Assembly: GCA_019693395.1 (NCBI GenBank)
Contig: JAAMXP010004283.1
Location: 1 to 18,863, forward strand
DNA from: Ettlia oleoabundans
Lineage: Eukaryota; Chlorophyta; Chlorophyceae; Chlamydomonadales
Direction of reading: 5' to 3'
Length of the DNA stretch: 18,863 nucleotides
Below are positions 1-8,500 of the stretch, one piece after another. Made by a program: the position numbers and the translations under genes. The notes below the pieces were generated by a model. It had not been told where the DNA came from. It worked only from the letters and a program-made list of their open reading frames with translations, and did no database searches. Position 1 is the stretch's first letter. Every line of letters begins with the position of its first letter.

Positions 1-57
1 CCCCTACCACCCCAACAGCCAACCACACGCGGAGAGTAATCACACGCCCCCACCCAC

Positions 58-657
58 CTCCACTTCAAACTCCTCCTCCACGTATTCATCCGCAAAGCTG
101 CCCTTCTCCTTGCGGGACAAGCGGGGCAGGAAGTGCTTGTACTTGTCGGGGTCCTCCAGCCCCATCCACGCACGCTGCCGCTTGCTGAATATCTCAGGAT
201 CCAGCACCTCACCACCAGTTGCTGCCAGGCTGTCAAAGTCTGCAGGGTGCAGGGGTGGTGTTTGGGGGGTCGGGTAAGCGATGTCCAGGTGGGGGGTGCT
301 GGCAGGCGGGATACACTCATGCGCACCTATAAGTGCCTCAGGCACTTCATGATCCACCAAGGCGCCCTTCATGCCCTCCTCCTCTCCGCCGGCTGCCACC
401 AGAGCTTCACTGCCACCTTCGCTGCTTGCCGCCGACGCAGCAGCGGCAGCGGCAGCGCTCGCTGCCGGTGACTGTTCTGCGGGCTTATCGCTATCGTTCG
501 CCTGATCGGAAAATGCCCGGCACTGCCATAAGTTGCTGATACTGCTGCTGCTGCTGCAAGACGCGGCCACCACGGCTGCGATGGGCGCGCTGCCGCGACA
601 CATCCCTGTGGAACCATACGCTGCGGCTATTCTTCGTAACGATGAGAGTAACAGCAT
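58..657 (-). CDS. 5' part of a gene for an unrecognised, probably mitochondrial protein
   Basis: Function not recognised. I chose the ATG at 657-655 because the protein then starts MLLLSSLRRIAAAYGSTG, a typical mitochondrial presequence: hydrophobic and Arg-containing, with no acidic residue. A CRAFSD stretch follows that could lie near a processing site. An in-frame ATG at 765 would add 36 residues of less typical character. Next comes a long Ala/Ser/Gly/Glu-rich low-complexity part, then a charged segment from about LDPEIFSKRQRAWMGL onward that looks like the conserved portion, ending in an acidic run. The frame reaches a stop at 42-40, but GAG|GTGGGT at 58/57 is a good splice donor, so I infer that the gene continues left of the window. 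Positions 326-240 could be an 87-bp in-frame intron (GTGCGC...CTGCAG) encoding a Pro-rich stretch, so the exact protein is uncertain. The gene is divergent from the DUF1990 gene at 963. Confidence 0.6.
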
Positions 658-962
658 GCTAACTTGGCGAATGCAATGCCCAGGGAATGACCTTGAACGC
701 ACACTTGGCTGGCTGAGCGGCAGCAAGGCGTGTTGCAGCGTATCCTGAGCTCTGGTATATGGCATGCTGCCGTGATGGCGCGAAATGACGCCATTCAGCT
801 TTCAGCACTACATGTCCGCCATACAGCTGTGAAGGGGCGCAGCGAAACAATCGCCTGGACGTCGTGAGGCGATTCCAGACGTGCCACTGTATGATACGAT
901 CAATTGCACGTCGGAAAACGTTCAGTTCTCTCAATCATTGCAGTTGAGCTCAACACTGGCCA
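658..962. promoter_or_regulatory. Divergent intergenic region, mitochondrial-type gene / DUF1990 gene
   Basis: This 305-bp stretch separates the two start codons (657 on -, 963 on +) and should hold both promoters and both 5' UTRs. I see no convincing TATA box. It contains a perfect 8-bp inverted repeat at 849-874 around GACGTC, and a GGCGCGAAA sequence at 777-785 that resembles an E2F site. An in-frame TGA at 945-947 lies upstream of the + strand start. If the - strand gene used the ATG at 765, the region would shrink to about 200 bp. Confidence 0.5.
849..874. repeat. Perfect 8-bp inverted repeat with ACGT-core loop
   Basis: AATCGCCT at 849-856 and AGGCGATT at 867-874 are exact reverse complements. 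The 10-bp spacer contains the palindrome GACGTC (858-863). The element sits in the divergent promoter, 89 bp before the DUF1990 start. ACGT cores are commonly bound by bZIP-type factors, and flanking dyad symmetry would suit a dimeric regulator. That role is inference. Confidence 0.55.
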
Positions 963-2233
963 ATGCACTTTCTGAAAATAGGGCCATTTTACCTTGGACA
1001 ACCCAATTCCGATGAACGAACAGCTGTAGAGCTCAGCGCGCGCAGGCAAGCCACCCATACCTCCTGCCGCCGTCAGGATTGATCGCCGTTTTGCTGACTG
1101 GCTGCCCCACCCTGCACTGATTGTGTTACCTGCCTTAGCATGCACAGTACCGCATCTGGCATTTTCTCGTCCCTGCAGTCTGCCGTTTAGCTTCCCGCAT
1201 GTGGGCTTGACGCGCACGGCACCCCCGCTGCCTGACGGTGTGGCGGCAGAGGGGTGGACCGTGGACCACAGCCGAGTGATGGTGGGTGCTGAACTGCGAC
1301 CCTGGTGTGCTTGCGGGCATGCAGCCGACTTGTTGTTGATCGGTGTGCACCTGCATCTTGCGTATGAGCTGTGAATATGGTTAAACCGGCTGTGATGTTT
1401 GGTTGTTCGACCATGTGCCCCAAACCAAACTGCAGGTGGGGCGTGGGCGCACTGCTTACAGCCAGGCCAAGTGCCTGCTGCAGCAGTGGCGCCATTTTGA
1501 CCTGGGCTGGGCCTCTGTCAACGCTCCCCAGGTGCAGCCGGGTGCGCCTGTGGTGGTCACTGCCCTCACCCTGTTCTGCTGGACCTGCAACCCGCTGCGC
1601 ATCAGCTTTGTGGAAGAAGGCGCGCTGAGCAGACGGCGCAGCACCCAGCTGCCGCCCTGGGCAGGCGCACCGCCTGCAGCAGTCACTGGGGAATCGCTGC
1701 GGCAGCAACGCCAAAACAGCGGAGGTCCCTTTCGTGCGCTGCTCGGGGACCGTGGCGGCAAACGGGCGCAGCAGCGGCAGCAGGCAGCAGCAGTGGCGGT
1801 GCGGCCCCCGCGGGGGCGGCACTATTCATATGCCCATGCCACGCTGCAGGGCCACCAGATAAGCGGGGAGGAGCGATTCTCGGTGGCCTGGAACGCAGAT
1901 GATGATTCAGGCAAGGGTGGCTGGAGGACAAGTTTGCAAGTATGGCACAGCGGGGAGCAAGATATGGGGCTGGCTGATGGGCTGAAAGGCAGGCACGCAG
2001 CCAGGGTTTGCACGGCAGACTTCCAAGGTAGCAGTTGACCCAAACCGTTAGGCACGTAGCCTGTGCTGTGCTGCGGCATTTCATGCGTTGCAGTGTGGTA
2101 CGAGATTTACACCCTGTCGCGCCCAGGCAGCTGGATAACCCTGGCCACCCACCCGCTGCTGCGTGCGTTCCAACGCAAGTTTGCAGCAGACAGCTGCGAT
2201 GCCATGCAGCGAGAGATGGCGGCACGCACGTGA
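963..2233 (+). CDS. DUF1990 / UPF0548 family protein (four exons)
   Basis: Complete gene; exons 963-1045, 1179-1281, 1436-1916 and 2094-2233 join into 268 codons plus TGA. The ATG at 963 is the first in frame after a TGA at 945. The joined protein shows the DUF1990 (UPF0548) pattern in order: LPFSFPHVG near residue 29, VDHSRVMVGRGRTAY near 54-68, WRHFDLGW, then NPLRISFVEEG, then HATLQGHQISGEERFSVAW, then VWYEIYTLSRPGSWITLATHP and the C-terminal QRKFAADS. The first of these spans an exon junction, as do VMVG|RG and the codon for V in VWYEI, which supports the splicing. Plants, actinobacteria and fungi carry this family; its biochemical role is unknown. Intron 1 (1046-1178) starts GCAAGC, a GC-AG intron. 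About 66 extra residues (roughly 125-190, positions 1622-1819), rich in Arg, Gln, Ala and Pro, interrupt the domain; the family is usually shorter. An unrecognised small intron there is possible but no donor is convincing. Confidence 0.9.
1046..1178 (+). other. GC-AG intron 1 of the DUF1990 gene
   Basis: The donor reads AG|GCAAGC and the acceptor CCCTGCAG. Exon 1 ends two bases into a codon (AG), which the first base of exon 2 (T) completes as Ser before LPFSFPHVG. The nearby GT at 1026 is in the wrong phase for either candidate acceptor, so the GC donor is the only option I could make work. Confidence 0.75.
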
Positions 2234-2260
2234 GCGGCAGGCAGCAGCCACCGCCTGTAT

Positions 2261-2265
2261 TGTAA
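2261..2265 (+). terminator. TGTAA polyadenylation element after the DUF1990 gene
   Basis: TGTAA starts 28 nt after the DUF1990 stop codon. UGUAA is the usual poly(A) signal of chlorophycean green algae. The 3' UTR would be short if this is the one used. No TGTAA occurs on the opposite strand between here and the HEATR5 stop at 2509. Confidence 0.45.
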
Positions 2266-2508
2266 GCGGACGACGCTGCACCACCCCACCAATGCCATGT
2301 GTAGGCGTCGCAGCAGCGGTTCATGAGAAGGCATGAAGTCGATGGAACATGCTGTTGCACGTTGGTACAGAACTGTTATCTTTATGAACACACTGAACAT
2401 GTAGCACTCGCAATCATTGCAATTAAGAGCAGATGAGTAGGTAGGAGTTGAGCGGGGCCTTAGCTGTCACAATGAGAGATCCCAGACGGTCAGCATCATC
2501 GCCTCACT

Positions 2509-5500
2509 TCATTTTTGAAACGCCGCAAAGTTCAGTTTGATCGTTGTCCTCTGCATAGGCCCAGTGGACGACGCCGGCTGCCGGCTGCTGGCTGCAGCAC
2601 CGGCCTGCTGCCGTGCCGCGGCGTCCGCTGCTGCCCGCTGTAGTGCCCCCTGCAGCCGCTGCTTGGTGGCGGCTGGCAGCTGTGCGGCTATCTCTTTGAA
2701 AGCGGGGGCTGAGGGGCTGGAGGCCAGGTGTGTCAGCAGCTTGACTGACATGTCAACCAGCAGGGGGGTAGGTGGTGCCTCTGGTGCCGCCACATCCACA
2801 AGAGCAGGCACCAGCACACGCAGCAGCGAGGCCTGAGCAACCTCCCCGGTGGCTGGGTGGGCAGCACTGCTGCTGCTCGCAAGGTTGACCGCCAGCAGGC
2901 CGGCCTTCAGTGCTTCAGCCACAAACTGCAAGGCATGGAGGGTTGTGCAAGGGGTCAGTGTGGAGCTTCTGGTTGCTTGACGCCAGCTTGACAGTTGCCA
3001 GCTGTCCTGGAGACATGGCAACCAACTACGACGGCTGCATAATGGCCCTCATGCCAGCTGCCTGTGCCTTTGAAACTCTCCTCAGAGTGGCCCCACCCAC
3101 TCACGACCCCCACGCGCCTTCCCCGCGCCTGCCCCACCCGCCCTTACCTCACCGCAGACGATGAAACCTACCTGGATGTCCACCTCAGTCAGTCTGCCAC
3201 TGCCGTCACCCATCAAATTATGCACCTGTGCAAGCGCTCCGGGTAGCGACGTCGCTGCGCACTGCAGCGCCCACGTTGGTTCCATGCTGCGTTGCGCTGC
3301 CTGCTGCTGCTGGAACCAGGTACGCAACGCAGTCAGGGCATGCAGCCGCACCGCGGCATTGCTGGTGCGTGGCAGCTCAGCTAGCAAGCCCAGGATAAGC
3401 CGGCAGGCTGCTGCTGCCACAGGAGAGGTGGGTGGAGCTGACCGGTCATCGCTATAGTGACTTGCCAGCGACAGTGCTGCCAGCGCTGCTGCGGTGCTGT
3501 CATGCTCAGGCTGCACTGCAGGCTCCGCCGTGGGTGCTGCTGCCACTTCCGCTCCTGCTGTTGCGGCCTCTTCAACTGCTGTGCTGCTCACAAAGGGATC
3601 ATCTCCCCACTCATCTTCCAAGCCCCCATTCGCTGCTGCATCCCCGTCCACTGTGGGTGGTTGGGCCGCGTCTCCTGATGCCTCTGCTGCTGGCTTCTCG
3701 TGATCCTGCTTTTCTTCCCTCACTACCTCCCCCACCAATCCCTCCTCCACGTCTCCTAAGCCTGACATTTCTGTTTCTGATGCTGCTGCTGCCTCTGCTG
3801 GCGCTGTGTCTGATTTAGACGGTTCTGCTGTAGGTGCAGGTGAGGGTGCTACCTCGGCTGCCTCACCAGCCACCTCCACTGCCTCCCCCTCTACTGCTGC
3901 CGGCCCAGAGCTACCCGTAAAGGCATCATCGCCCCACTCATCCTCCTCACCCATCGCCTGCTCCTGCTGCGCCTGCTGTGCCTCCCCCTTGTCCGGCTGC
4001 TGCTGCTGCTCTTCTTCCTCGTCCTTCTCCTCCTCATCCTCCTGCTGCTGCTGCTGCTCTTCTTTCTCGTCCTTCGCCTCCTCGTCAGGCTGCTGCTGCA
4101 GCGGCGAACGCTCTGCTTCAACTGGAACGGCAGTTGCAATAGGAGCAACCTCTTGGTCTTGGCTGCTTGCCACGATGCTGCCTGCATCTGCGCTTGCCTG
4201 TGCATCTGCAGCAGCCGCTGTCTCTGCCTCTGTGAAGGGGTCATCCTCCCAGTCATCATCCCCGAAGCCACCCAAAGATGCTGCCGCACCTGCGGCTGCA
4301 TCTGAAGCTGGTGCAAGGACCTCAGCATTGGTGTTGGCCAAGCTGCTGTTGACAGTGGCACTACTTCCGCTGTTGTTACTGCGTGCCGCTGGTTCCAGGA
4401 CACCTCCCAGTGCCAGCAGTCCTGCTAACACAGCTTCCAGCTGCTGCCCGTTGGTGCCGCCGGCCCCATTCATACTGCTGTACTGCTCAGCACGCTCCAG
4501 GAGGGCTTGCACCGCTGCCGCCAGCACGCTTTCCACTTCAGGAAACAGCTCGGAGCCGTCAGTGCTGCTGTTGCTGTCAGCTCCGGGCTGCTGTTGCTGC
4601 TGCTCCTGCCACATGGCGGTGGTGGTGGCAGCGTCACCCAGGAAGGCAGTGACGGCGGTCAGCTGCTCAGGTTGCTGGCTGGAGCTGGCAGCCACCACAC
4701 CCAACTCTAACGCCTGGAGGAGGCACGGTATGAATGCCTGGGGGCTGGCTGACCGCAGCTGCTGGGACACAGCAGTCAAAGCAGCACTAGTCACAGCCAC
4801 ACTACCGCTGCCGCCAGTGGTGCATGCCAGCTTTAAGCACGCCCTTGCTGCCGACACAACCTCCAACTCAACACCCTTGCCAGCCGGCAAGTGAGCTAGT
4901 ACTTCAGCCACCGCATGTGCCAGCGAGGCTGCCTGCTGGGCCGCTGCCAAGCGGCCAGACTGCGCCAGAGGGAGCAGCACCATCTCCGCCAGCTGCTGCA
5001 GCAGAGATGCAAGCTCTGCCACCTCATTGCCTGCCAGCCAGCCCGTTGCTGTGAACTGGGGTGCTGTCAGCCTCGTCAGTGCAGTAAGGGCCGTCGCCAT
5101 CACTGGCAGCGCTGCAGCGCCCAGCAGTTGCTGCTGCTGCTCGTCACGGCTGCCGCTGGCGGTCAAGGCAGCCTCTGCAGCCTGCCCCAGGGCCATCTGG
5201 GACAGATCCAGCAGCACAGCATACTGTTCCTGTACCGCTGAGGCATCAGCAGTCCCGCCTCCTTGGGGCTGCTCCGCCACCACACTGCTGGCCGCATCCA
5301 GCGCTGAGGGCCAGGCTCGCAGAAGCGCTGGCCGAACTGCCTCCACCACAGCGGCCGGGGTTGGGCCGGCAACCTCCCCACTGCCAGCAGGCATAGCAGG
5401 CACTTCATCCGCGGCTGCATCTTCACTGTCAGCACTCTTGCCGTCAGAGGCGTTGCTTTCTGGCATCGGCATCCCAGCTGCTCCACCAGCCAGCAGCGCA

Positions 5501-8500
5501 GGTGGTTCTGTTGCCACCTGGCAGAGCTGCAGGCGATATCCGGTGGTCACTTCTGGCGGACGCGTGCAGACCGCTACATAATCTTGAAGCAGCCTGCGAC
5601 AACCACATGGCAGAAACAGGTCAGTAAATGCAGGCTGCAATAAGAAATACGGACATTTGCAGGTGGGCAAAACCACCATAGCAGCGCGCTCTGCCTTTTC
5701 CTGCCCCACGACAGACCCCAGCCCAGGTGCATACTTGAGTGGGGCAACCGCTGTCATCCCCTTCTCACCCTATCCAGCTGTCCAGCAGCAGCTGCAGGTG
5801 CGGGCTCTGCGCTTGGCGCACCACCCGTGCAGTAGCGCTGCCTGCATCCGAGCTGGCCGCCAGGGCGGTGCAGCGGGCGTGAGCTTCAAGTAGCGCCACA
5901 CGCGCCTGAACCCCCACCCACTCAGCATACACACCCTCCTGCACACATAAAGAGGCGGGAAGGCGGCCGCGTGATAAGAAAGGTGGGCGAATTATGGAAA
6001 TGGCAGTTTGAACGACTAAATCCCTGCTATAATGCAATTTTGTCCCTGCTGCACCATGCAGCACATCTGTGACTTGCTGCCTGTAGTGCCACAGGGGAAG
6101 GTATTGGGCCTAAGGCACCCCACCCATACCGTCGCTGCCACGGTCACCCCACCTGTTCCCCATTGCCCCAGCGAGCCAGAGGCGCCACCAAGAGACCCAT
6201 TAGGCGCTGCAGCACCGCCGCTTCGCCGCCATCCAGCCCCTTGCTCAGAAAAGCAGCTGCCAGGCTGGCGCCCTGCTCTGCAAGCGACGGCGCTGCGCCA
6301 TCCGCCAGGCTTGCCCTGCGGGCCAGAGCAATACAAATCAAGCTGAGCTGCACGTCAGGCTGTGGCTGTGATGTTGCTTGCTCTACAGCATTCAGGTGCA
6401 CTGTTGCAGGGTGGCAAATGCATGTGGTGCAGTGGAACACACCCTGCCACCCAACCCCGGTGGATACTGGAACCTGGCACAGACGTGCAACCCTGCAGTA
6501 AAACGCGTCTCCCAGCTGGGATGGCAGGCCAACAAAGTGCAGCATGCACAGCGGGCATGTGCCTGGCGTGCTCATTACTCACCGCAGCGTGGACACAATC
6601 TGTGCTTGGTAGAGCTCCAGCAGTCGGGCCCCTTCCACTACCGGGTCCTCAGCCTCCCCCCAGCACTCCAGCACAGCACCCATCAGCGCCACGCCCAGCG
6701 GCCGCAGCGCCTGCTTCGATGGGAGAAGTAGGTTGGAGCAAGGTTGCATATTGGAGCAATTTGAAATAAATAACTGAAACCAAGTCAAGCTGTGGCGCTG
6801 GCAACAGGGGCAGCATTGTGTTGATCTTGGGATGCATGCATGATAACCCTGGTCCAGAGGTGTGGGAGGCGCTGATGGTTGTAGCATCAGCCGCATGTCG
6901 AGCAGGCGGGTCCCTTTACTCACACCATTTGCTTGTCAGCATGCACACACCAGGCAGACAGGCAGCCAAACAACCAGTGACTGCACAGACCAACCAGCTG
7001 TGTGCAAGACTGCCCACCTCCAGCTGGCCGCTTGCCATACGGAATGCCAGGTCCACAAGCTGCTGCAAACGCAGCACTAGCCAGTCTCCGGCCATCCCGG
7101 CTTTTATTGCTGCCTGCGCTGCGGCCAGGTCTATGTGACGAGGATCACCGCCACGAACCAGGCCCGGGATTTGAAGCAGCAGCTGCGCCGCAAACAGCCG
7201 GGTACGCAGCCGAGGTGACAGCCCGGGGCTTTTGGCACCAGCGGGTGCAACAACTCCGCTTGAACTGGCGGCCCCGTTCGGTGACGCTGCTGCTGCAGCA
7301 GCTGGCTTTGGCCTGGACACTGCCCCCTCCTCGTCATCATCGCTATCATGAACAGCCTCCTCCGCGGCTGCTGCCTCCTCCTCGGCGGCGGCGGTGCTGC
7401 CCGGAGCCGCCGCCATGACCACCTCAGCACACAGCGTGACCCAGCGGGACGGCTCCTGGGCCGCGCCGGTTGCCAGCAGCGTGCTCAGCGTGGCCTTAAT
7501 CTGAGAGGCAACGCCGGGGTCTGCACGAATACATGGGAGAAGAAAAGATAAGCTGGTAAACGGGTATATGCAGTCAAGAGAAAGCTGTGGCAGCCCGGAC
7601 AGACAGCGGCTGGAGGTACTAGCGCTCAGCAAGTTGACACCCAGGGTGAAGGACAAATGCAAATAATTGCCCGCCTGGCAGGCGCAGCTTAGCAGGCACC
7701 CAACACTGTGGCACAGCAGGTGCTGCAGCACAGGCCCACCTGTCTCGCCATCCAGCGCCGCAAAGAGCGAGGGCTCCACACGCTCCGCCAGCACTGCTGC
7801 TGCGTCACGCTCCGCCAAGTGTCGTAGCGTGTCGGCGGCTGCCTTGCGCAGCCGTGGCTGCCGAGACAGCAGGTTGCTGCATGGCAAATGGAGAAATATA
7901 AGCAAAATATCATCATAATGCAGCTCGCGACGAATGCTGCCTGCAAGCTTTGTCGAGTTCACAATACAACTCCAAGAAACAGGCAACAGCTGGGGTCACG
8001 CTGCCCAACTTCAATACGCCTGCACAAGAAATCGGGCAACACCGCTGCCATGCCTATCACACCTGACCAGCACAGGCAGGTGGCTCTTGGCTGGCACAGC
8101 CTGTGGCGCAAACAGCACCAGCATCTGTGCATACAACACAGTTTCCAGGGCAGCTGACACGGCATCGTCTGTGCCTTGTGTCCCGCCTGCACAGCGATTA
8201 ATGGGGAGATGACCTTACAGCCTCGGCTTCACAGCAGGACGTCTAAAAGCTTCAACGCATGCCCCAAAACAATTGTTCGCAAATGCCCCAAGAGCCCCAG
8301 CAAAGCCGGGCAGCCAGCTGTTGCTGTGCTTGGCAAGACCAGCAGCCAGGCCGCCATCAGCTCACCCCAGGACCCCGCCTCTGGGCCCACTCCCGCAGCC
8401 TCTAGGGCACGCATGTCATTGATGATTGACTTGCAGACCAGGTAGGGTCGGGAGCCAAAAGTGTAGTCCGGGCCCAGCAGTGCCACGCTGGCGTTAGCCA

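Noticed and set aside
777..785. GGCGCGAAA, matching an E2F-type site, in the 658-962 divergent region
   Set aside because: A single short GC-rich match in GC-rich DNA is expected by chance, and neither neighbour is a known S-phase gene.
1187..2360. Long - strand open frames (211 and 225 codons)
   Set aside because: They overlap the DUF1990 exons on the opposite strand, are rich in Cys/His/Pro/Arg typical of shadow frames, and match nothing known.
3806..4894. 362-codon open frame on the + strand, rich in Ser, Ala and Cys
   Set aside because: It is the antisense of HEATR5 exon 21. Its length follows from GC-rich Ala/Gln/Glu codons on the other strand, and it has no recognisable domain.
7890..7925. 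ATGATGA-like box on the - strand of HEATR5 intron 15, as a possible C/D snoRNA
   Set aside because: The box lies near the 3' end of the intron with no D box or terminal stem in the right place.
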